A stretch of DNA of 64,000 bases from an uncultured Pelagibacteraceae bacterium (lineage in GTDB: Bacteria > Pseudomonadota > Alphaproteobacteria > Pelagibacterales > Pelagibacteraceae). The stretch lies in contig CABZHM010000002.1 of NCBI GenBank assembly GCA_902525625.1, positions 24,078-88,077 of the forward strand, read 5' to 3'. This document shows positions 57,389-64,000 of the stretch, piece by piece; positions within the stretch are counted from its first letter, which is position 1, and each line of letters opens with the position of its first letter. The translations under genes and the position numbers were made by a program. Below the pieces are notes generated by a model, which saw only the letters and a list, made by a program, of their open reading frames with translations, was not told where the DNA came from and searched no databases.

Positions 57389-57756
57389 TATAATACCTCT
57401 GGGGCCAAAGAAATAATTTTCATCTGACCTCTATTTCTTAATTCTCTCGTAACTGGTCCAAAGATCCTTGTGCCAACTGGCTCACCTTTGTCATCAACTA
57501 ACACAGCTGCATTATTGTCAAATTTTACTTTGGATCCATCTTCTCTGTGAATGCCTTTTTTCACTCTGACGACAACAGCTTTATGTACTGAACCTTTTTT
57601 TACTTTACCTTTTGGAATAGCTTCTTTAACCGCTATCACAATTGTATCACCTATGCTAGCGTATCTTCTTTTTGAACCGCCCAAAACCTTTATACACTCT
57701 ATTTTTTTGGCACCAGTATTATCTGCTACTAATAATTCTGTTTGAACTTGTATCAT
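57388..57756 (-). CDS. rplN: 50S ribosomal protein L14
   Basis: Large-subunit interface protein. The 122-residue product is highly conserved: [19 protein letters not shown], then [20 protein letters not shown] and the C-terminal ARGP-like [26 protein letters not shown]. One-base overlaps on both sides. Confidence 0.98.
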   Translation of the reverse strand: MIQVQTELLVADNTGAKKIECIKVLGGSKRRYASIGDTIVIAVKEAIPKGKVKKGSVHKAVVVRVKKGIHREDGSKVKFDNNAAVLVDDKGEPVGTRIFGPVTRELRNRGQMKIISLAPEVL

Positions 57757-57995
57757 TACTTTGAATTCTCCACTACTTGAAATTTTTTATTTTTTGAAAA
57801 AGGTTTACTTTCTATAATTGATACTTTGTCACCATTTTTAAATTTATTATTTTCATCATGGGCATTATATTTCTTTTGAACTTTAATAACTTTTTTTAGT
57901 ACTGGATGGGAATATTTTCTCTCGACTAAAACAGTTATAGTCTTATTCGGTTTATCACTTACTACAACCCCTTTTAAAATTTTTTTAGGCATCAA
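57756..57995 (-). CDS. rpsQ: 30S ribosomal protein S17
   Basis: Primary 16S rRNA-binding OB-fold protein. The 79-residue product has [20 protein letters not shown] (about 8-27), [19 protein letters not shown] and the [18 protein letters not shown] segment diagnostic of S17. Overlaps rpmC by 11 bases. Confidence 0.97.
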   Translation of the reverse strand: MMPKKILKGVVVSDKPNKTITVLVERKYSHPVLKKVIKVQKKYNAHDENNKFKNGDKVSIIESKPFSKNKKFQVVENSK

Positions 57996-58176
57996 TTTTT
58001 CCTCTTAAAGCAGTTTTTAATCTCGCAATTGTTTTTTTGGTTTCTCCAATTTTAGCAGGATTAGTTATTTGTGAATTAATTTTTTGAAACCTCAAATTAA
58101 ACAAATTTTTTTTAAGTTTATCGATGTTCTTAAAAATTTGATCTTTCGTTAATTTTTTTATCTCTTGTTTTTTCAT
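57985..58176 (-). CDS. rpmC: 50S ribosomal protein L29
   Basis: Small two-helix protein at the tunnel exit. The 63-residue product shows the family pattern of a long first helix, [21 protein letters not shown] (about 22-42) and a second helix with [14 protein letters not shown]. One base separates it from rplP. Confidence 0.95.
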   Translation of the reverse strand: MKKQEIKKLTKDQIFKNIDKLKKNLFNLRFQKINSQITNPAKIGETKKTIARLKTALRGKIDA

Positions 58177-58177
58177 A

Positions 58178-58588
58178 TTAAGTAAACCTTTTTATTGTTT
58201 TTGTTTTTAAAGGTAATTTAGCAGATGCTTTATATAATGCCTGTTTTGCGATTTCTTCTGAAACACCGTCAACTTCAAAAAGGATTCTACCTGGTTTAAC
58301 TCTACAAGCGTAAAACTCTGGAGAACCCTTGCCCTTACCCATTCTAACCTCAATTGGTTTTTTGGATACGGGTATGTTAGGAAAAATTCGTGTCCAAACA
58401 CGACCCTGTCTTTTCATGTGTCTTGTTAAAGCTACCCTAGCTGCCTCAATCTGTTTTCCAGTTACTCTATCAGGTGATAAAGCTTTTAACGCATAAGCAC
58501 CGTAATTTATAAAATTTGCTCTTGAGGCTGTTCCATGAATTCTTCCTTTGTGTGCCTTTCTCCATTTTGTTCTAACCGGTTGAAGCAT
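58178..58588 (-). CDS. rplP: 50S ribosomal protein L16
   Basis: Large-subunit protein at the A-site tRNA elbow. The 136-residue product starts [19 protein letters not shown] and contains [28 protein letters not shown] (about 57-84), diagnostic of L16. A shadow frame at 58207-58401 is discarded. 4 bases after rpsC. Confidence 0.98.
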   Translation of the reverse strand: MLQPVRTKWRKAHKGRIHGTASRANFINYGAYALKALSPDRVTGKQIEAARVALTRHMKRQGRVWTRIFPNIPVSKKPIEVRMGKGKGSPEFYACRVKPGRILFEVDGVSEEIAKQALYKASAKLPLKTKTIKRFT

Positions 58589-58592
58589 CTAA

Positions 58593-59270
58593 TTATTTAC
58601 TCTCTTTCTCTTTTATTTTATTTGTTTCTTGGCTAAATTCTTTAGCAAAAACTTCACCTTTATATATCCAAACTTTTATACCAATAATACCATATGTGGT
58701 TAATGCCTCGGCCTCAGAATAATCTATATCAGCTCTTAAGGTATGAGATGGAATGCTTCCGTCTCTTAACCATTCAGTTCTTGCAATTTCATTTCCACCT
58801 AATCTACCGCTCACAGATACCTTGATACCTTTAGCTCCTAATCTGAGACAGGATTGCATTGCTCTTTTCATTGCTCTTCTATAGGAAATTCTTTTTACTA
58901 ACTGTTGTGCTATATTTTCAGCGACAAGATAAGCATTGGTCTCTGGTTTTTTTACTTCCTTTATATTCAAGGTAACATCGTTAGTTGTAAGTTTTGATAA
59001 ATTATTTTTAATTTTATCTATATCGCTACCTTTTTTTCCGATAACAAAGCCAGGTCTTGATGTGTAAATTGTTACATAACACTTGTTTGCAGTTCTTTCT
59101 ATCATTACTTTTGAGACTCCAGAATTAATAACATTTTTTTTGATATATTCTCTTATTTTGTAATCCTCTATTAAATAATTTCCAAAATCCTTCTTTTTAG
59201 CATACCAAACAGAGTCCCATCCTCTATTAACACCTAATCTAAAACCAACTGGATTAACTTTTTGACCCAT
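58593..59270 (-). CDS. rpsC: 30S ribosomal protein S3
   Basis: mRNA-entry protein with an N-terminal KH domain. The 225-residue product begins [20 protein letters not shown]; the KH loop is [11 protein letters not shown] (about 75-85), and [34 protein letters not shown] residues mark the C domain. Overlaps rplV by 17 bases, the longest overlap in the ribosomal cluster. Confidence 0.98.
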   Translation of the reverse strand: MGQKVNPVGFRLGVNRGWDSVWYAKKKDFGNYLIEDYKIREYIKKNVINSGVSKVMIERTANKCYVTIYTSRPGFVIGKKGSDIDKIKNNLSKLTTNDVTLNIKEVKKPETNAYLVAENIAQQLVKRISYRRAMKRAMQSCLRLGAKGIKVSVSGRLGGNEIARTEWLRDGSIPSHTLRADIDYSEAEALTTYGIIGIKVWIYKGEVFAKEFSQETNKIKEKESK

Positions 59271-59652
59271 GGCTCTCCATTTTTTTTGCTTCTGTTAATA
59301 TTATAGTGACACTAGAATAAGGTTTAAGAATTGGCGCTGCTCTACCTTTGGCTCTAGGTCTAAATCTTTTCATTGTAATTTTTTTTCCACAATAAGCTTC
59401 TTTAACTATCAATTTATCAATATCGTATTGAAAATTATTTTCAGCATTAGCAACAGCTGAACTAATAGTTTTTCTAATATCTTTAGTAATCCTTTTTTCA
59501 GAAAATTGTAAATCTCTGATTGCTACTTCAACTTTTTTGCCGACAATACCTTTTAAAATTGGATTAAGTTTTTTAACGCTGCTTCTCACGTTATTGTTTA
59601 TAGATTTAACTTTTTTGTCTTTACTTTTGTTAATTTTATTTTTTTTACTCAT
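59254..59652 (-). CDS. rplV: 50S ribosomal protein L22
   Basis: Large-subunit protein whose beta hairpin lines the exit tunnel. The core [19 protein letters not shown] and the hairpin region [26 protein letters not shown] (about 95-120) are conserved. At 132 residues it has a lysine-rich N-terminal extension of about 20 residues relative to the usual 110. Confidence 0.96.
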   Translation of the reverse strand: MSKKNKINKSKDKKVKSINNNVRSSVKKLNPILKGIVGKKVEVAIRDLQFSEKRITKDIRKTISSAVANAENNFQYDIDKLIVKEAYCGKKITMKRFRPRAKGRAAPILKPYSSVTIILTEAKKMESHGSKS

Positions 59653-59658
59653 AAATCT

Positions 59659-59958
59659 TTACTTTTTGACCTCTGTTTCTGCAGGCTTAGCTTTTTTATC
59701 TGCAGGTGTATGACCAAAAAAAGTTCTAGTTGGTGCAAATTCACCTAACTTATGGCCAACCATATCCTCAGAAATAGTGATTGGTATGAACTTCTTTCCG
59801 TTATAAATTAAAAAACTTACTCCTACAAAATCAGGTATTATTGTGGATTTTCTAGACCACGTCTTTATCGGTATTTTTTTGGGATCTGATTTGAATTTGT
59901 CAACTTTATTCATTAAACTTTCTTCAACAAATGGTCCTTTCCAAACTGCTCTTGACAT
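59659..59958 (-). CDS. rpsS: 30S ribosomal protein S19
   Basis: Small-subunit head protein forming a complex with S13. The 99-residue product has [19 protein letters not shown], the [19 protein letters not shown] segment (about 62-80) and a short basic tail. One-base overlap with rplB; 6-base gap to rplV. Confidence 0.97.
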   Translation of the reverse strand: MSRAVWKGPFVEESLMNKVDKFKSDPKKIPIKTWSRKSTIIPDFVGVSFLIYNGKKFIPITISEDMVGHKLGEFAPTRTFFGHTPADKKAKPAETEVKK

Positions 59959-60797
59959 TATTTGGTATCCTTTCTTTTATTTCTTCTTTTAACAATATAC
60001 TTGTCAGTCCTTTTATTATCTCTAGTTTTTAAACCTTTAGCAGATTGTCCTGTGGGTGAAACAGGATGTCTTCCTCCAGCAGATTTTCCCTCTCCACCAC
60101 CATGAGGATGATCTACTGGATTTTTTACTACACCTCTTGTATGAGGTCTTCTACCAAGCCATCTCGATCTACCTGCTTTTCCAATCTTGATATTTTTTTG
60201 ATCAGGATTACTTAATACACCTATTGTAGCTAAAGAGCGCGAATCTATTTTTCTTACTTCACCCGAAGTTAATTTTATTAAACTGTAATTTCCATCTATA
60301 CCACTAATAGTCACCGAAGTACCAGCAGATCGAGCCAACTTTCCTCCTGCACCTGGTTGGATTTCAACATTGTGAATATTAACCCCAACTGGAATGTCTT
60401 GTAATGGCATACAATTTCCAATTTTAATCTCTTTTTTTGAACCATTTTCAATTTTATCACCTACACTTATCTTTTGAGGAGCTAAGTAATACGCAAATGT
60501 ATTATCTTCAAACTTAACTAGCATGATGTAGCAAGATCTATTGGGATCATATTCTATCCTCTCAACTTTTGCAGGCATGTCAAATTTCTTTCTGTAAAAA
60601 TCAATATGTCTGTACATTTTTTTATGACCTCCCGCCCTATTGGATGAAGTAATATGTCCATTATTATTTCTTCCTTTCATGGAATTTTTGGGTGATACAA
60701 GAGATTTGAAAGGCTTACCCTTCCACAATCCAGTTCGATCGACTAAAATAGTCCCACGAGTAGATTTTGTGTATGGTTTAAATGTTTTTAGTGCCAT
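59958..60797 (-). CDS. rplB: 50S ribosomal protein L2
   Basis: Core large-subunit protein needed for subunit association and peptidyl transfer. The 279-residue product has [17 protein letters not shown], the RNA-binding middle with RYDPNRSC-like [14 protein letters not shown], and [26 protein letters not shown] C-terminal loop with the conserved histidine. 2 bases after rplW. Confidence 0.98.
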   Translation of the reverse strand: MALKTFKPYTKSTRGTILVDRTGLWKGKPFKSLVSPKNSMKGRNNNGHITSSNRAGGHKKMYRHIDFYRKKFDMPAKVERIEYDPNRSCYIMLVKFEDNTFAYYLAPQKISVGDKIENGSKKEIKIGNCMPLQDIPVGVNIHNVEIQPGAGGKLARSAGTSVTISGIDGNYSLIKLTSGEVRKIDSRSLATIGVLSNPDQKNIKIGKAGRSRWLGRRPHTRGVVKNPVDHPHGGGEGKSAGGRHPVSPTGQSAKGLKTRDNKRTDKYIVKRRNKRKDTK

Positions 60798-60799
60798 AA

Positions 60800-61096
60800 T
60801 TAAATACCTGCCGTAAGGTCAATACTTTGACCTTTTTTTAATGTTATTATTGCTTTTTTAAATCCAGAGATCTTAACTTTTTGACCTCTTACTAATTTAG
60901 ATCTATTTTGTTTATTAATTATATTAACCTTAATAACATTTACTTTAAAAATTTTTTCTATATTTTTTTTTAAATTTTTCTTGTCTGCATTAAGTGGAAC
61001 CTTAAAAACAATTTTATTTTGTTCTGATAAACTTGTTGATTTTTCAGTAACGATTGGAGATAGAATTTTATCATATAAGTGTAGTTTGCTAATCAT
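60800..61096 (-). CDS. rplW: 50S ribosomal protein L23
   Basis: Tunnel-exit protein that docks trigger factor and SRP. The 98-residue product has the typical YDKILSPIVTEKSTSLSEQN start (about 8-27), FKVPLNADKKNLKKNIEKIF and the internal KVNVINKQN-type strand, ending with KKAIITLKKGQSIDL. Overlaps rplD by 4 bases. Confidence 0.96.
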   Translation of the reverse strand: MISKLHLYDKILSPIVTEKSTSLSEQNKIVFKVPLNADKKNLKKNIEKIFKVNVIKVNIINKQNRSKLVRGQKVKISGFKKAIITLKKGQSIDLTAGI

Positions 61097-61719
61097 ACAT
61101 ACCTCTGCTCAAGTTCTTTGACTGAACTTTCTGTAAAAACAACTTTCTTAAACTTAACTACATCAAAGGCACTAAAGTGATTAATATCTGTCACTTTTAC
61201 ATTTGGAATATTTCTAATTGACATTTCAATCTTATCTTTTGAGGATTTATCAAGAATAATTAAAGAATTAAAAATTTCTAATTTTTTTAATATATTATGG
61301 ATTTCTTTAGTTTTTTTAATTTCAGCATTGAAGTCACTTAATATAACTAAATTATTATTTTTTAATTTTTCACTCATCAATGAGGCTATACCTAGTTTCT
61401 TTTCACTTTTGTTTAATTTTCTCTTTTTATATGATAGCTCCCCTTTTGGACCATGAGCTACACCACCTCCAACAAATATTGGTGCTTTTCTGCTAGCATG
61501 TCTAGCATTTCCAGTTCCTTTTTGGGCGTATATCTTTGAGGTCGGGCCAGAAACTTCGTTTTGTTGTTTTGTTTTTGCGTGACGACCTTTGTAATTAGCA
61601 TTCGTTTTATATAAAATATTATTTATAAGTTTCTTATTTATTTTAACAGAAAATATTTTATCCAAAATTTCAATAGACTGTTTATTTCCGTTAATATCTA
61701 ATTTATCAATTTTCATCAT
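61093..61719 (-). CDS. rplD: 50S ribosomal protein L4
   Basis: Large-subunit protein reaching the exit tunnel; in E. coli it autoregulates the S10 operon. The tunnel loop is recognisable: AKTKQQNEVSGPTSKIYAQKGTGNARHAS and PIFVGGGVAHGPKGELSY (about 53-100 overall). The C-terminal part is diverged and lysine-rich. 208 residues; 4-base overlaps on both sides. Confidence 0.96.
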   Translation of the reverse strand: MMKIDKLDINGNKQSIEILDKIFSVKINKKLINNILYKTNANYKGRHAKTKQQNEVSGPTSKIYAQKGTGNARHASRKAPIFVGGGVAHGPKGELSYKKRKLNKSEKKLGIASLMSEKLKNNNLVILSDFNAEIKKTKEIHNILKKLEIFNSLIILDKSSKDKIEMSIRNIPNVKVTDINHFSAFDVVKFKKVVFTESSVKELEQRYV

Positions 61720-62426
61720 TTTTTCTTTTTATCAGGTGTTTTTTTTGCTTGCTCAGAAGCAATAATTTTTTCCGTTATTGTCTTTTTATCTATGTTCTTC
61801 ACGGATTTTTTCACTAGAACTTCTGAATTTTTTGAACCCGGAATAGAACCTTTTAGATACAAAAGCTCATTTTCAATATCAGCTTTAATAATTTCTATGT
61901 TCTGCATCGTTCTCAGTTTATCACCCATGTGACCTGCCATTTTTTTTCCCTTGAAAACTTTACCTGGATCTTGTCTTTGACCTGTTGAGCCGTGTGATCT
62001 ATGAGATACTGACACTCCATGTGTTGCTCTTAAACCGCCAAAATTATGTCTTTTCATAGCTCCAGCAAAACCTTTTCCAATAGTTTTAGATCTAGTGTCT
62101 ACAAATTTTACATCTTTAAAAATTTCAAGGCCAAATTCGTTGCCCTCTTTATATTTGCTAGTATCCAATACCTTAAATTCTTTAAGTTTTTTCTTAGCTT
62201 CTGTATTTTTTTTTGCAAAATACCCTTTCATTGCTTTAGAAAGTTTTGAATTTTTTATTTTTCCATAACCAAGTTGAACAGCATTATACCCTCTTTTTTC
62301 TTGATCAATTATTTCAATAACTCTTGCTTTTTCCATTTTCAAAACAGTAACAGGAACTAATTGACCAGTTTTATAAAATTCCCTTGTCATTCCTATTTTT
62401 TTTCCAATTAAAGCAATTTCACTCAT
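61716..62426 (-). CDS. rplC: 50S ribosomal protein L3
   Basis: Early-assembly large-subunit protein near the peptidyl-transferase centre. MSEIALIGKKIGMTREF begins the 236-residue product; the central loop HRSHGSTGQRQDPGKVFKGKKMAGHMG (about 142-168) contains the glutamine methylated by PrmB in E. coli. A lysine-rich tail of about 25 residues extends the C-terminus. 2 bases after rpsJ. Confidence 0.97.
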   Translation of the reverse strand: MSEIALIGKKIGMTREFYKTGQLVPVTVLKMEKARVIEIIDQEKRGYNAVQLGYGKIKNSKLSKAMKGYFAKKNTEAKKKLKEFKVLDTSKYKEGNEFGLEIFKDVKFVDTRSKTIGKGFAGAMKRHNFGGLRATHGVSVSHRSHGSTGQRQDPGKVFKGKKMAGHMGDKLRTMQNIEIIKADIENELLYLKGSIPGSKNSEVLVKKSVKNIDKKTITEKIIASEQAKKTPDKKKK

Positions 62427-62428
62427 AA

Positions 62429-62737
62429 CTAAATTTTTATCTCCACATCAACACCTGATGCTAAATCAAGCTTCATTAAAGCTTCAACTGTTTGTGGTGT
62501 TGGTTCTATAATATCAATTAATCTTTTGTGAGTTCTGGACTCAAATTGTTCTCTACTTTTTTTATCTATGTGAGGGGATCTCAATACAGTGTATCTCTCT
62601 ATTCTTGTTGGTAGAGGTATAGGACCCTTAATTGTAGCACCTGTTCTTTTCACTGTATTTACTATTTCCTCAGTTGAAGCATCAAGGATCTTATTGTCAT
62701 AAGCTCTCAATTTTATTCTAATATTTTGTTTTTCCAT
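62429..62737 (-). CDS. rpsJ: 30S ribosomal protein S10 (NusE)
   Basis: Small-subunit protein and NusB partner in antitermination. With the ATG at 62737 the 102-residue protein starts [14 protein letters not shown], the family N-terminus; a longer reading from 62803 would add 22 residues that merely re-read the end of fus[33 protein letters not shown] core and [10 protein letters not shown] at the end confirm identity. One base after the fusA stop. Confidence 0.98.
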   Translation of the reverse strand: MEKQNIRIKLRAYDNKILDASTEEIVNTVKRTGATIKGPIPLPTRIERYTVLRSPHIDKKSREQFESRTHKRLIDIIEPTPQTVEALMKLDLASGVDVEIKI

Positions 62738-62738
62738 A

Positions 62739-64000
62739 TTAGCCTGCAACCTTTTTTGTGACTTCATCTTGAACATTTTGGGGAACTTTAGAGTAATGGT
62801 CAAAAAACATTGAATATTGCGCTCTGCCCTGAGACATTGATCTCAAACTGTTGATGTATCCAAACATGTTAGCAAGTGGAACCATCGCTGTTATCACTGT
62901 TGCATTTCCTCTTTGTTCTTGAGTACTTATTTGTCCTCTTCGACTATTTAAATCTCCGATAACATCACCCATATAATCCTCTGGTGTTACTACCTCAACT
63001 CTCATTACAGGTTCCAATAACTTTAAGCCCCCTTGAGTACAAGCTTCTTTAAAACAAGCTCTACTAGCAAGTTCAAAAGCTAATACACTAGAGTCAACAT
63101 CATGATGTAAGCCATCTACTATAGTAACTTTATAATCAATCATTGGAAAACCTGCTAAAATTCCACTATCAGAAACTGTCTCAATTCCTTTTTCGACCCC
63201 TGGAATAAACTCTTTTGGTATGGCTCCGCCTTTAATTGCACTTTCAACTAATCTGCCTTTTCCTGGCTCTTGAGGCTCTATATAAAGTTTGACTTTTGCA
63301 AATTGTCCTGCTCCACCACTTTGTTTTTTGTGTATGTACTCAAATTCTGCAGATTTTTCTATTGTCTCTCTATAAGCGACTTGAGGAGCACCAACATTTG
63401 CCTCAACCTTGAACTCTCTTTTCATTCGATCAACTATGATATCTAAATGTAATTCACCCATTCCTTTGATAATAGTTTGCCCTGACTCTTCGTCAGAGGA
63501 AACTCTAAAGGATGGATCTTCTTTTGCTAGCCTTGCCAAAGCTTCTCCCATTTTTTCTTGATCGCCTTTAGTCTTAGGTTCAACAGCTATTTCTATTACA
63601 GGGTCTGGGAATTCCATCGGTTCAAGTAAGACAGCATTATCCTTATTACACAATGTGTGTCCTGTCATTGTATTTTTTAAACCTGCCAAAGAGACAATAT
63701 CACCGGCGTTAGCTTCTTTTATATCTTCTCTTGAGTTTGCATGCATTAATAACATTCTACCTACTCTTTCCTCTTTATCCGTTGAAGAATTATAAATTGA
63801 AGTACCAGATTTAATTGTACCAGAATAAACTCTTATAAAAGTTAAAGACCCAACAAAAGGATCGTTTGCTACTTTAAAAGCTAATGCGGAAAATGGAGAC
63901 TTATCTTCAAATTTCATCTCAATTTCATCTTCTGATCCAGCTTTAGTCCCTTTGATTGAACCGATATCTAGAGGGCTTGGAAGATAATTTACCACAGCGT
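62739..64000 (-). CDS. fusA: Elongation factor G (5' end outside window)
   Basis: Translocation GTPase. About 420 C-terminal residues are present (domains II to V): the partial protein enters in [15 protein letters not shown], continues with domain II (FAFKV-like [23 protein letters not shown]), domain III with [18 protein letters not shown], domain IV with GGAGQFAKV and [15 protein letters not shown], and domain V with [27 protein letters not shown]. The GTPase domain lies beyond the right edge. The gene is followed after one base by rpsJ; no tuf gene intervenes. Confidence 0.98.
   Translation of the reverse strand, partial: AVVNYLPSPLDIGSIKGTKAGSEDEIEMKFEDKSPFSALAFKVANDPFVGSLTFIRVYSGTIKSGTSIYNSSTDKEERVGRMLLMHANSREDIKEANAGDIVSLAGLKNTMTGHTLCNKDNAVLLEPMEFPDPVIEIAVEPKTKGDQEKMGEALARLAKEDPSFRVSSDEESGQTIIKGMGELHLDIIVDRMKREFKVEANVGAPQVAYRETIEKSAEFEYIHKKQSGGAGQFAKVKLYIEPQEPGKGRLVESAIKGGAIPKEFIPGVEKGIETVSDSGILAGFPMIDYKVTIVDGLHHDVDSSVLAFELASRACFKEACTQGGLKLLEPVMRVEVVTPEDYMGDVIGDLNSRRGQISTQEQRGNATVITAMVPLANMFGYINSLRSMSQGRAQYSMFFDHYSKVPQNVQDEVTKKVAG

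Noticed and set aside
62738..62803. N-terminal extension of S10 by 22 residues (and similar extensions for folK, hemB, recO, S8 and the bc1 chaperone)
   Set aside because: The extra residues re-read the end of the upstream gene or antisense sequence and precede the family N-terminus; internal starts agree with family alignments and, for S8, with a ribosome-binding site.
1..64000. Mobile element, prophage, defence system or CRISPR
   Set aside because: No transposase, integrase, phage, restriction or repeat-spacer features were seen on either strand; nearly every base belongs to a conserved housekeeping gene.

Overview
The window is a gene-dense, strongly AT-rich stretch of an alphaproteobacterial chromosome, most likely a SAR11 (Pelagibacterales) genome. 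The inference rests on very AT-rich codon use with long A and T runs, lysine- and asparagine-rich proteins, intergenic gaps of usually 0-60 bases, and alphaproteobacterial gene order. That order includes glyA-nrdR-ribD-ribE-ribBA-ribH-nusB-thiL, rsh-pyrE-pdxJ-acpS-lepB-rnc-recO, pyrB beside an inactive dihydroorotase, a magnesium-type HemB and a four-subunit sarcosine oxidase. No stretch longer than 300 bases lacks a gene. I see no insertion sequence, prophage, CRISPR array, rRNA or plasmid gene; this is conserved core chromosome.

Layout, left to right. 1-4,058: plsX (cut by the left edge), rpmF, a cytochrome bc1 assembly chaperone, divergent bamE and the proton-pumping pyrophosphatase hppA. 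4,140-11,443: a leftward riboflavin, thiamine and one-carbon operon ending upstream in rpiB and a 2-oxoglutarate oxygenase. 11,535-19,843: hemB, then a leftward chain dapA-smpB-folK-rsh-pyrE-pdxJ-acpS-lepB-rnc-recO. 19,887-23,809: a lytic transglycosylase, a TPR/glycosyltransferase-like gene broken by a frameshift, and tRNA-Ser(GCU). 23,872-30,537: sarcosine oxidase soxBDAG followed by an amino-acid-type binding protein and permease. 30,534-37,179: leftward gatC-gatA-gatB, an O-methyltransferase (frameshifted), trhO, a MATE exporter and a secreted nuclease. 37,230-43,875: ruvX, pyrB, pyrC-like, plsY, topA, a small secreted protein and a RidA-family protein. 43,877-49,778: ugd, galU, panC, mgtE, lipB and a pseudouridine synthase. 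49,788-64,000: a continuous S10-spc-alpha ribosomal superoperon from fusA (cut by the right edge) to rplQ.

The genes serve translation (ribosome, Asp/Glu-tRNA amidation, wobble-uridine modification, trans-translation), cofactor synthesis (flavin, thiamine phosphate, PLP, lipoate, haem, folate, pantothenate), pyrimidine synthesis, envelope biogenesis and oxidation of methylated amines to formaldehyde or methylene-folate, which GlyA can use.

I found no wholly new multi-gene system. The most interesting points are: a translationally coupled O-methyltransferase-trhO pair that looks like a 5-methoxyuridine wobble-modification module, with the methyltransferase broken by a one-base deletion; an in-frame A AAA AAA slippery heptamer exactly where a TPR/glycosyltransferase gene changes to the -1 frame; two divergent genes whose ATGs share one CATG; a short stringent-response synthetase/hydrolase lacking its ribosome-sensing region; an NrdR with a shortened zinc knuckle; a 35-base dyad in front of the sarcosine oxidase operon; and a pattern of overlapping convergent gene ends that leaves no room for ordinary terminators.
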